Origin: an uncultured Ectothiorhodospiraceae bacterium
GTDB lineage: Bacteria > Pseudomonadota > Gammaproteobacteria > Nevskiales > Oceanococcaceae
Direction: 5' to 3'
DNA length: 64,000 bases
Assembly (NCBI GenBank): GCA_937141935.1
Contig: CAKZQS010000004.1
Span: forward strand, 222,371 to 286,370
Positions 20,302-29,106 of this stretch are shown in pieces. The notes under the pieces were generated by a model. That model had not been told where the DNA came from. It saw nothing but the letters and a program-made list of their open reading frames with translations, and made no database searches. Both the position numbers and the translations under genes were made by a program. Position 1 is the stretch's first letter. Every line of letters starts with the position of its first letter.

Positions 20302-20389
20302 GCGGGCGGTCCATCGAGAGAGGGACCCGCATTATCGAAAAAAGCCGGGCAACTTGCTGCGCAGCGCGCACAAGGCGCCGCGCGGCCGG

Positions 20390-21607
20390 CTACAGCCGCA
20401 GTTCGCTGCCTTCCGCCGGGGCGATGACCTGCGTCTGCGAGCCGCGCTCGGCCAGCTGCCGCTGCGCGATTTCCAGCTTGCGGTCGATGGCCGCGTCGTC
20501 CTGCTCGGGGTCGTGGTGGAACAGGCACAGCGTGCGGACCTGCGCCGCATCGGCCAGCGCCACCACCTCGGTGACGGTGGAATGCCCCCAGTGCACCTTG
20601 CCCTGGTATTCGGCCTCGGTGTAGGTGGTGTCGGTGATCAGCACGTCGCAGCCGCGCACGAAGTCGGCCAGCTGCTGGCGGTACTCCGGGTTGTGCCACT
20701 CGGTGGACTCGGGGTACAGCTCATTGTCGGTGACGTAGGCGATGCGCCGGCCGCCGTAGTCCACGCGATAACCCAGGCAGCGGCCGGGGTGGCTGAGCAG
20801 CAGGCAGCTCACGGCAATGCCGTCGACCTCGCAGTCGCCCTCGCCCAGGTCGCGGTAGCGCATGTGCGCGGCGAATTCGCTGATGGTCACCGGGAAAAAC
20901 ACGCCGTCCATCTGCGCCGAGATCAGGTCCTCCACGCCGCGGTCCTGTTGCGCCGGGCCGAGGATCTCGAACTCGTTGGACTTGATGTACAGCGGCGTGA
21001 AAAAGGGCAGGGCGTTGATGTGGTCCCAGTGCGGGTGGGAAATGAACAGGCTGGCGCGCAGCTTGCCGGGCCGCTCCGCCAGCAGCGTGTTCGCCAGGGT
21101 TTTGATGCCGCTGCCGGCGTCGAAGATGAACAGCCGCTCGTCCGGGAATTCGAGTGACACGCAGGAGGTGTTGCCGCCATAGCGCAGCGTGTGCTCACCG
21201 GGCACCGGCAGCGTGCCGCGCACGCCCCAGAAGCGGATGCGCAGCCGGCCCTGAACGATCTGCTCGATGCGAGCCAGCAGCGCCTCGCGCGGCGTGGTTT
21301 TGGGGATGAAGCCATCGGCGCCCAGGCTCATCACGCGCTGGCGGTCGGCGTCATAGGGCTTGCTGGTCACGACGATGATGCGCATCTCGCGCAGCGTCGC
21401 GTCGGCGCGCAGCGTGGCCAGCAGGGCGAAGCCATCGACGTGCGGCATCATCAGGTCGAGCAGCACGACCTCGGGTTGCCATTGCGCCGCCTGCGCCGCC
21501 GCCTCGCGGCTGTCGAGCACGCTGCGGACTTCGTGTCCGGCCTCGGTCAGCAACTGCTCGAAGAGCGCTGCCGAAACCTTGCTGTCGTCGATGACCATGA
21601 AGCGCAT
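20390..21607 (-). CDS. Response regulator receiver domain fused to MBL-fold metallo-hydrolase
   Basis: REC: MVIDDSKVSAALFEQLL, VVLLDLMMPHVDG; MBL: FWGVRGTLPVPG, SHPHWDHI. Confidence 0.88.
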   Translation of the reverse strand: MRFMVIDDSKVSAALFEQLLTEAGHEVRSVLDSREAAAQAAQWQPEVVLLDLMMPHVDGFALLATLRADATLREMRIIVVTSKPYDADRQRVMSLGADGFIPKTTPREALLARIEQIVQGRLRIRFWGVRGTLPVPGEHTLRYGGNTSCVSLEFPDERLFIFDAGSGIKTLANTLLAERPGKLRASLFISHPHWDHINALPFFTPLYIKSNEFEILGPAQQDRGVEDLISAQMDGVFFPVTISEFAAHMRYRDLGEGDCEVDGIAVSCLLLSHPGRCLGYRVDYGGRRIAYVTDNELYPESTEWHNPEYRQQLADFVRGCDVLITDTTYTEAEYQGKVHWGHSTVTEVVALADAAQVRTLCLFHHDPEQDDAAIDRKLEIAQRQLAERGSQTQVIAPAEGSELRL

Positions 21608-21692
21608 GCGGAGCTCCTCCCGCGACCGCTGTCGATTCTAGCCGCCTTTGCGCGCCCGCCGCCGGGCGGGCGCCCGGGAGCCTGGCCGCAAC

Positions 21693-22649
21693 TCAGCGTG
21701 CGGGGTCGACGCCGCGCAGCCAGTCCAGCAGCAGGCCGGCCACCGCCTCCGGGGCGGCATGGTGTGGCGAGTGGCCCACGCCGGGCAGCAACTCGGCGCG
21801 CGCGCTGGCCACGACCGGCAGCACGCGCTGGCCGTGGTTCCACCAGGGCACCAGCGTGTCGGCCTCGCCATGCACCAGCAGCAGGGGCTGCGTGATCTCG
21901 CGGTAGCGCGGGCTGAGCTCCTGCATCCACTCGCTGAGCTCGCGCATGTCGCGCGCATTGGCGAGGAAGGTGCCGCCGCGCAGCGCCAGCGGCGCGGCGA
22001 TGCGCTCGGTGTAGTTCGTGGGCACCGGGTTGGGCGCCAGCACGTCGCCAATGGCGTCTTCCAGCAGCAGGCTGCCCAGTGGCCACAGCAGCGTGTGGGC
22101 AAAGGCCGGGCCCAGCAGCGGCCAGCCCCCCAGGCGGTGCTTGAAGTCCGGGGCGCCGGCCCAGTGCCCGGCCACGCCCGACAGCAGCACCGCGCCGCGC
22201 ACTCGCTCGGGGTGCTCGACCAGCGCGGCCATGGCCACGCTGCCGCCCCAGGAATGGCCCAGGATCACCGGGCGCTCCACGCCTCGCTGCGCGGCCGCGG
22301 CCAGCAGCAGCCGCGCCTGCTCGGCCGGGTTGCGCCAGGCGCCCCGGTGGTGCGGCGAGTGCCCGAATCCGGGGCGGTCGATGCTGATAACGCGCGTATG
22401 TTCGCGCAGCAGCGGCGCGATGGAGGCCTCGAAGTCGCGCAGGTTGGAATTGCTGCCATGCACCAGCAGCAAGGGCGGCAGCGCGGGCGCCGGATCGCCG
22501 GCCGCGGCTTGCGGCCCGCCGTCCACCAGGTGCAGGCGCTGGCCCTCGACCTCGACGAATTCGCCCAGCGGCGGGTAGCGGTGGTTGAGCACCGGCGTGG
22601 CACAGCCACCCAGGCCGGCCAGCAGGGCCAGCAGCACGGAACGCGGCAT
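21693..22649 (-). CDS. Alpha/beta hydrolase, putative lipoprotein
   Basis: LLAGLGGCA lipobox; LLVHGSNSN, GHSWGG nucleophile elbow. Confidence 0.88.
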   Translation of the reverse strand: MPRSVLLALLAGLGGCATPVLNHRYPPLGEFVEVEGQRLHLVDGGPQAAAGDPAPALPPLLLVHGSNSNLRDFEASIAPLLREHTRVISIDRPGFGHSPHHRGAWRNPAEQARLLLAAAAQRGVERPVILGHSWGGSVAMAALVEHPERVRGAVLLSGVAGHWAGAPDFKHRLGGWPLLGPAFAHTLLWPLGSLLLEDAIGDVLAPNPVPTNYTERIAAPLALRGGTFLANARDMRELSEWMQELSPRYREITQPLLLVHGEADTLVPWWNHGQRVLPVVASARAELLPGVGHSPHHAAPEAVAGLLLDWLRGVDPAR

Positions 22650-22763
22650 GCGGCGTATCGAAAGAGGCGAGGGCGCAATGTAGTCAAAACGTGCGACCCG
22701 CGTCATCTGCATGTTGCATTGCGGCAAACTGGCGCCCCCTCGATACCGACTGGACGCTTGGCG

Positions 22764-25142
22764 ATGCGACTCGATGCCCTGGTGCTGCGGATGTGGCAAT
22801 GGCGTGGCCGCCTGGCCCTGCTCGGCCTGCTGCTGTTCGCGCTGTGCGCGGCCGGCCTGGCGCAGCTGCGCGACGAGAACAACTACAAGCAGTTCTTCGA
22901 TGCCGACGACCCGCAGCTGGTCGCGCACGAGGCGATGGAGGAGGCCTATACCCGTTCCGACAGCACCTCGATCCTGTTCGGCAGCCGCGACGGCAGCACG
23001 CTGCTGACGCCGCGCTACCTGGAGCTGATCGAGGAGCTGACGGCGCGCATGTGGCAGTTCCCGCGCGCGCTGCGGGTGGATTCGATCACCAACTTCCAGC
23101 ACTCGCAGGGCGTGGGCGACGACTTGCAGGTCGCGCCGCTGTTCGACGACGCGGCCAGCCTGAGCCCGGCCGAGCTGGAGCGCCGCCGCGCGGTGGCGCT
23201 GTCCGAGCCGGCGCTGGTCAATGCGCTGATCGCGCCGGATGGCTCGGCCACGGCGATCCGCACGCGCCTGAACATGCCCACCGAGGATCTGGACGAGGCG
23301 GCCGCCGCCACCATCGACACGGTCAAGCGCATGCGCGCGCTGCAGGCCGAGCTGCGCGAGGACTACCCCGAGCTGGAATGGCATGTGCTGGGGCTGCCGC
23401 AGGTCGACTACGCCTTCAAGGAATCGATGGACCGCGACATGCGCGAGCTGGTGCCGCTGATGTTCGCGGTCATCTGCCTGCTGTGCTGGTTCCTGATGCG
23501 CTCGCTGGCTGCGGTCGGCGCCGTGGTGCTGGTCATTGTGGCCACCGTGCCGGCCAGCCTGGGCCTCGCGGGCTGGGTGGGCCTGCCGCTGAACGAGGTC
23601 AGCGGCGCCTCGCCGGTGATCATCCTGACGCTGTGCGTGTGCGACGCGGTGCACGTGCTGGTCTCGCAGCTCAAGGCCCGCGCCGCCGGGCTGGAGCGCG
23701 AGGCGGCGGCGCAGCGCGCACTGCGGCTGAACCTGGCGCCGGTGTTCCTGACCACGCTGACCACCGCGGTTGGCTTTGTCAGCCTGAACTTCTCCGATGC
23801 GCCGCCCTTTCGCGACCTGGGCAACATCACCGCCATCGGCGTGGTGCTGGCCTGGGCCTTCAGCCTGTTGCTGCTGCCCTGGGTGATGAGCCTGCTGCCG
23901 GCGCCGTCCAAGCCGGTACGCGAGCTGGGCCTGGGCCGGCTGGCCGGCGTGGTCATCCGCCAGCGGCGGCCGCTGTTCTGGGGCTTGCTGCTGGCCGCGC
24001 TGGTCATCATCGGCTTCTCGCCGCGCAACGTGCTGACCGACAGCACCTATCAGTACTTCAACCCGGGCACGCCGATCCGCGATGCCGCGGACTTCGTCGA
24101 GGAGCGGCTGACCGGCTTCGACAACATCAATTACTCGCTGCCGGCCGCCGGCCCGGGCGGGATCTCCGACCCCGAATACCTGCGCCAGGTCGAGGCCTTC
24201 GCGCAGTGGTACCGGCAGCAGCCCTACGTGGTGCACGTGGCCGCGATCACCGACACCTTCAAGAAGCTGAACCGCAACATGCACGGCGAGGACCCGCAGT
24301 GGTACCGCGTGCCGCAGAACCCGGAGCTGGCGGCGCAATACCTGCTGCTCTACGAGTTCTCGCTGCCCTTCGGGCTGGACCTGAACACCCAGGTCAACTT
24401 CGACAAGAGCGCCACCAAGTTCGTGGTGACGCTGCGTGGGGTCAAGGCCAAGCAGATCCAGGAAACCCAGGCCGCGGCCGATGCCTGGCTGCGCGCCAAC
24501 GCGCCGGCGATCCACGCCCCGGGCACCGGCGTGTCGGCGATGTTCGCGGCCATCGGCCAGAACAACATCCGCTCGATGCTGGTCGGCAGCATCATCGCGC
24601 TGCTGGGCATCAGCCTGACGCTGATGGTGGCGCTGCGCTCCTGGCGGGTGGGCCTGATCTCGCTGGTGCCCAATGCCATTCCCGCGCTGATGAGCTTTGG
24701 CATCTGGGGCCTGCTGGTCGCCGAGGTCAACCTGGCGGTGGCGGCGATCTTCTCGATCACGCTGGGCATCGTGGTCGACGACACCGTGCACTTCCTCAGC
24801 AAATACCTGCGCGCGCGCCGCGACGAGGGGGCCGATGCCGCGCAGGCGGTGCGCCATGCCTTCGACACCGTGGGTGCGGCGCTGCTGGTCACCACGCTGG
24901 CTCTGACGGCCGGCTTTGGCATCCTGGCGCTGTCGGACTTCCAGGTAAATGCGCTGACCGGGCTGCTGACGGCCATCACCATCTCCATTGCGCTGTTCTA
25001 CGACCTGTTGTTCCTGCCGCCGCTGCTGATGCGCCTGGATCGCTGGTTGCTGCCCGCCCGCACGGCGGGCGAGGCCGGGTCGGAGCAGCCGGCCGCGGCG
25101 GGCCAGGGCGCCGGCACGGCCGCGGGCTTGCCGCCGCAATAG
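22764..25142 (+). CDS. MMPL/RND-family transporter (SSD-like)
   Basis: Two repeats of large periplasmic loop + 6 TM; NNYKQFFDADDPQ. Confidence 0.87.
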   Translation: MRLDALVLRMWQWRGRLALLGLLLFALCAAGLAQLRDENNYKQFFDADDPQLVAHEAMEEAYTRSDSTSILFGSRDGSTLLTPRYLELIEELTARMWQFPRALRVDSITNFQHSQGVGDDLQVAPLFDDAASLSPAELERRRAVALSEPALVNALIAPDGSATAIRTRLNMPTEDLDEAAAATIDTVKRMRALQAELREDYPELEWHVLGLPQVDYAFKESMDRDMRELVPLMFAVICLLCWFLMRSLAAVGAVVLVIVATVPASLGLAGWVGLPLNEVSGASPVIILTLCVCDAVHVLVSQLKARAAGLEREAAAQRALRLNLAPVFLTTLTTAVGFVSLNFSDAPPFRDLGNITAIGVVLAWAFSLLLLPWVMSLLPAPSKPVRELGLGRLAGVVIRQRRPLFWGLLLAALVIIGFSPRNVLTDSTYQYFNPGTPIRDAADFVEERLTGFDNINYSLPAAGPGGISDPEYLRQVEAFAQWYRQQPYVVHVAAITDTFKKLNRNMHGEDPQWYRVPQNPELAAQYLLLYEFSLPFGLDLNTQVNFDKSATKFVVTLRGVKAKQIQETQAAADAWLRANAPAIHAPGTGVSAMFAAIGQNNIRSMLVGSIIALLGISLTLMVALRSWRVGLISLVPNAIPALMSFGIWGLLVAEVNLAVAAIFSITLGIVVDDTVHFLSKYLRARRDEGADAAQAVRHAFDTVGAALLVTTLALTAGFGILALSDFQVNALTGLLTAITISIALFYDLLFLPPLLMRLDRWLLPARTAGEAGSEQPAAAGQGAGTAAGLPPQ

Positions 25143-25163
25143 GCCCGCGCCACACTGCCGCGC

Positions 25164-25547
25164 ATGACCCACGCCCCCGATTCCGGCCCGCGCAACGTGC
25201 TTGGTGGCGCGCTGGCCACCTGCAGCAGCAAGCCCCTGACCGGCTTTCTGCGCGACGGCTGCTGTCGCGCGGTACCCGGCGATACCGGCCTGCACCTGGT
25301 CTGCGCGGTGATGACAACCGAGTTCCTGGCCTATTCGCGCGAGCAGGGCAATGACCTGGTGACCCCGCGCCCGGAGTTCGACTTTCCCGGCCTGGTGCCG
25401 GGCGACCGCTGGTGCCTGTGCGCCCTGCGCTGGGAGCAGGCCCGGCGCGCCGGCTGCGCGCCGGAGGTGGTGCTCGAGGCCACGGCGCTGCAGGCCTTGC
25501 AGGTGCTCGACCTGGCGCAGCTCAAGGCCCACGCCCGCGCCGACTGA
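25164..25547 (+). CDS. DUF2237 family protein
   Basis: ARNVLGGALATCS, TGFLRDGCC, GDRWCLCALRWEQA conserved motifs. Confidence 0.88.
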   Translation: MTHAPDSGPRNVLGGALATCSSKPLTGFLRDGCCRAVPGDTGLHLVCAVMTTEFLAYSREQGNDLVTPRPEFDFPGLVPGDRWCLCALRWEQARRAGCAPEVVLEATALQALQVLDLAQLKAHARAD

Positions 25548-25549
25548 GC

Positions 25550-25567
25550 CTGTCACGCGCCGGTAAC
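25550..25567 (+). promoter_or_regulatory. Candidate Pho box (CTGTCAC-GCGC-CGGTAAC)
   Basis: Two 7-mers on an 11-bp period about 100 bp upstream of phoX; first matches consensus, second is degenerate. Confidence 0.4.
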
Positions 25568-25667
25568 GCCGGCGTCAATTGCCGCCCATCTGTGTGTCAC
25601 ACGGCCTTTCTAGGCTTGGCGATTGGTCCCGATCACCAATCATCAAACACACGGGGTGGAGTCAAGC

Positions 25668-27638
25668 ATGGATCGTCAAAGCCAGAAGGGCCGCGAGCGC
25701 CTGTCGCGCAGCGCAAGCCCGCATCTCAACGAATTGCTCGAGCATCAGGTTTCGCGGCGCAGCGCGCTGCGGGGTGGCCTGGGCCTGGCCAGCAGCACCT
25801 TTTTTGCCGGCGCCGGGGTCAGCGCGCTGAGCGCCTGCTCGGAAAGCGACGGCGTCGCGCCGCTGGAGCTCAAATTCCAGAGCGTGGCCGGCTCCGATGC
25901 GCCCGACCTGCTGCGCGTGCCCGCCGGCTACATCACCGAAATCCTGGCCCCCTGGGGCACGCCGCTGCTCAGCGGTGCGCCGGCCTATGCCGGCGACGGC
26001 AGCAACACGGCGGCCGACCAGGCGCAGCAGGTGGGTACCAACCACGACGGCATGCACTACTTTCCGATCGAGGGCAGCCGCCGGGGCCTGCTGGTGGTCA
26101 ACCACGAGTACACCAACGGCACGCTGTTCGCCGGTGATGGTCGCCAGGAAGACGCCACCGGTGCGCCCACCGACGTCGACGAAGTGCGCAAGGACATCAA
26201 CGCGCATGGCCTGTCGGTGATGGAAATCGTGCGCGGCGATGATGGCCGCGTCAGCCTGGTGGCCGGCAGCCCCTTCAACCGCCGCATTACCGCGGCGACG
26301 CCAATGGCCATCTCCGGCCCGGCCGCCGGCGACGCCAAGCTGCGCACGCCCTTCAGCCCCACCGGCACCCGCACCCGCGGCACGGTGAACAACTGCGCCT
26401 ATGGCTCGACGCCGTGGAATACCTATCTCGCCTGCGAGGAGAACATCCAGGGCTACTTCATCACCAACGATGCCAACCCGCCGCGCGAAACCGCGCGCAT
26501 GGGCATCAACGCCGACGGCTTTGGCTACAAGTGGAGCAACGTGGCCGGCGACGCCAGCGAGGACAATGGCGAATTCGCCCGCTGGAACGTCAGCCAGACG
26601 GGCGCCAGCGCGCTGGACGACTGGCGCAACGAGGCCAACACCTTCGGCTGGATCGTCGAGGTCGACCCCACCGACCCGACCTCGACCCCGGTCAAGCGCA
26701 CGGCCATGGGCCGCATGCGCCACGAGGGCTGCCAGCCGGGCCGCGTGCGCAATGGCGAAAAGGTCGCGTTCTATATGGGCGACGACGCGCGTTTCGAATA
26801 CTTCTACAAGTTCGTGACCGCCGACGCCTACAACGCCAACGGCAACAACGCCGACATGCTCGACCGCGGCACGCTGTACGTGGCCCAGTTCAACGCCGAT
26901 GGCACGGGCCAGTGGCTGCCGCTGGACTATGCCAACAACGCCGCGCTGGCCAATGATTTCAGCAGCCAGGCCGACGTGCTGGTCAACACCCGCAGCGCCG
27001 CCGACACGCTCGGCGCCACGCCGATGGACCGCCCGGAGTGGTCGACCACCGACCCGCTGACCGGCGAGGTGTACCTGACGCTGACCAACAACACCCGCCG
27101 CGAGGCCGGCCAGGAGAATGCGCCGAACCCGCGGGCCTCCAACTCGCACGGCCATGTCATCCGCATCGCCGAAAACGGCGACGACCCGGCGGCCACGAGC
27201 TTCACCTGGGACATCTTCGTGTTCGGCTCGGCGGCCAGCGCCGACCCCAGCTTCAACATCTCGGGGCTGGATGCCAACAACGAGTTCGGCAGCCCGGACG
27301 GCATCTGGTTCGACCCGCGTGGCGTGCTGTGGATCCAGACCGACAACGGCGCCCCGCTGGACTATGGCGATGACCCCAACGACCAGATGCTGGCGGTGAT
27401 TCCGGCCCGCCTGGACGGCGAACGTGTCATTCGCCCGGACAACCAGGCCCAGCTCAAGCGCTTCTTCGTGGGCCCGGCCGGCTGCGAGGTCACGGGCATC
27501 CAGATGACGCCGGACTACAAGACGATGTTCGTCAACATCCAGCACCCCGGCGGCAGCTGGCCGGCCAACGATGGCGTTTCGCGTCCGCGTTCGGCCACGG
27601 TGGTCATCCGCCGCGAGGATGGCGACGAGATCCTCTAG
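25668..27638 (+). CDS. PhoX family phosphatase with Tat-like signal
   Basis: SRRSALRGGLGLASS twin-arginine motif; YFPIEGSRRGLLVVNHEYTN, NGEKVAFYMGDD; DUF839/PhoX pattern. Confidence 0.9.
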   Translation: MDRQSQKGRERLSRSASPHLNELLEHQVSRRSALRGGLGLASSTFFAGAGVSALSACSESDGVAPLELKFQSVAGSDAPDLLRVPAGYITEILAPWGTPLLSGAPAYAGDGSNTAADQAQQVGTNHDGMHYFPIEGSRRGLLVVNHEYTNGTLFAGDGRQEDATGAPTDVDEVRKDINAHGLSVMEIVRGDDGRVSLVAGSPFNRRITAATPMAISGPAAGDAKLRTPFSPTGTRTRGTVNNCAYGSTPWNTYLACEENIQGYFITNDANPPRETARMGINADGFGYKWSNVAGDASEDNGEFARWNVSQTGASALDDWRNEANTFGWIVEVDPTDPTSTPVKRTAMGRMRHEGCQPGRVRNGEKVAFYMGDDARFEYFYKFVTADAYNANGNNADMLDRGTLYVAQFNADGTGQWLPLDYANNAALANDFSSQADVLVNTRSAADTLGATPMDRPEWSTTDPLTGEVYLTLTNNTRREAGQENAPNPRASNSHGHVIRIAENGDDPAATSFTWDIFVFGSAASADPSFNISGLDANNEFGSPDGIWFDPRGVLWIQTDNGAPLDYGDDPNDQMLAVIPARLDGERVIRPDNQAQLKRFFVGPAGCEVTGIQMTPDYKTMFVNIQHPGGSWPANDGVSRPRSATVVIRREDGDEIL

Positions 27639-27660
27639 CTCGTCTGTACAAGCACTGCAA

Positions 27661-27686
27661 AGCCCCGCAATGCGGGGCTTTTTTTA
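27661..27686 (+). terminator. Rho-independent terminator
   Basis: AGCCCCGC-AAT-GCGGGGCT followed by T-tract. Confidence 0.9.
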
Positions 27687-27799
27687 TGCGCGAGCGAACG
27701 CTGAAAGGGGCGTAGGCGTAGGTGCAGGTTGCACAGTGAAACGGGCGGATAACCGCAGCAGCAATAGCAGTCAGCGTCGGCGCGACTGCGGCCGGCCTT

Positions 27800-28345
27800 T
27801 GCCCTCCGCCGGCTGCGCACTCGCCGCTGCGCGCTGCCCTCCCGCCGGCAGGGCGGAGGCCGCTGCCCTCGAGGGCCCAGGCCTGCACCACTCCGGGCGG
27901 CTCTTGCGCCGCTACGCGGTCCCCGGCTGCCCGTCAGGCTTGGTGGGGCCGGCCTGAGGGGGCGTCCATGCCCCCACAGGCCTCAATCCGCCGTCCGGGC
28001 GGATTGACCCCAGTCACCTGCCGGTCATCCGGCGCAAGGCCTGACAGCCCGGAGCAGTGCAGCCCTGCGCCATTGGCAGTGGTGGAGGGGCTGGTCCTTC
28101 CGCCCTCGTTTACAGGCAGAAGCCGTGCGCCGCGCGGAGGTTGACCGGTGGCGGGGGCTGGGGCTGTGGGGGCGGCATTAGGCGTGCTCGCCGGACGGCG
28201 GTGCGGCGAATGGGGTCAAGCGGCCCGGACGGCCGCTTGAGGCCCGCTCAGGCAGGACGCCTGATCGGGCCGGCCCCACCGAGCCGCGCCGACGGGAGGG
28301 AACCGCGCAGCGGCGAGTGCGTAGCCGCATTCACAGCCCCAGCCC
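27800..28345. repeat. Inverted/tandem copies of a multi-hairpin element with conserved GGA(C) loops
   Basis: Arms 27907-28033 and 28189-28315 align as inverted copies with position sum ~56222 throughout; third partial copy about 27800-27900; see findings. Confidence 0.7.
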
Positions 28346-28404
28346 CCGCCGCCATCGCGGCGGACGTGCCGCTAAGGCGGCATTGGCGCCGAATCCTGCG
28401 GCGC

Positions 28405-29031
28405 TTAAACCTTCGTGACCCGCAGGTAGGGCCGCACTTCATCCCAGCCTTGGGGGAACAGGTCGCGGGCCTGCTCGTTGGCGATGCTGGGGGGGATGAT
28501 CACCTTGTCGCCGGGCTTCCAGTCGGCCGGCGTGGCGACCTTGTGCGCATCGCCGAGTTGCAGCGCGTCGATGACCCGCAGGATTTCGGTGAAGTTGCGG
28601 CCCACGCTCATCGGGTAGGTCAGCGTCAGCCGAATCTTCTTGTTCGGGTCGATGATGAAGACCGAGCGCACCGTCGCGGTTTCGCTCTCGCCCGGGTGCA
28701 GCATGCCGTAGGTGCGGGCGATCTCCAGCTCCTTGTCGGCCACAATCGGGAACTTCAGCGTGGTGTTTTGCGTGGCGTTGACGTCCTCGATCCAGCGCAG
28801 GTGCGAGTCCACGCTGTCGGTCGAAAGACCCAGCGGCTTGACCTTGCGCGCGGCGAATTCGTCGGCCAGCTGCGCCGTGCGGCCCAGCTCCGTGGTGCAC
28901 ACCGGTGTGAAATCGGCCGGGTGGCTGAAGAAGAACACCCAGGAATCGCCGGCCCAGGTGTGAAAGTCGATCTCGCCCTCGGTGGTGGCGATCTGGAAAT
29001 TGGGGGCGGTGTCGCCCAGACGCAGTGACAT
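28405..29031 (-). CDS. 1-Cys peroxiredoxin (Prx6 family)
   Basis: HPADFTPVCTTELG active site; LRLTLTYPMSVGRNFTEILRVIDALQ. Confidence 0.93.
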   Translation of the reverse strand: MSLRLGDTAPNFQIATTEGEIDFHTWAGDSWVFFFSHPADFTPVCTTELGRTAQLADEFAARKVKPLGLSTDSVDSHLRWIEDVNATQNTTLKFPIVADKELEIARTYGMLHPGESETATVRSVFIIDPNKKIRLTLTYPMSVGRNFTEILRVIDALQLGDAHKVATPADWKPGDKVIIPPSIANEQARDLFPQGWDEVRPYLRVTKV

Positions 29032-29106
29032 GACAGTCTTCCGTGCGGGTGTTCCCTCATCGTTGGGGACGGGCGGGGCGGATGCAAGCCCCGCCCGCAT
29101 GTGGCC

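Noticed and set aside
21693-25556. 1287-aa minus-strand ORF
   Set aside because: Real gene is the alpha/beta hydrolase starting at 22649; the remainder is antisense to the MMPL transporter.
28258-28273. 16-nt exact match to 38034-38049 taken alone as a repeat
   Set aside because: In a ~70% GC 64-kb window a 16-nt match can occur by chance; kept only as supporting detail.
28057-29028. 323-aa ORF across the noncoding hairpin region
   Set aside because: Antisense to the peroxiredoxin for most of its length; no recognisable protein features in the unique part.
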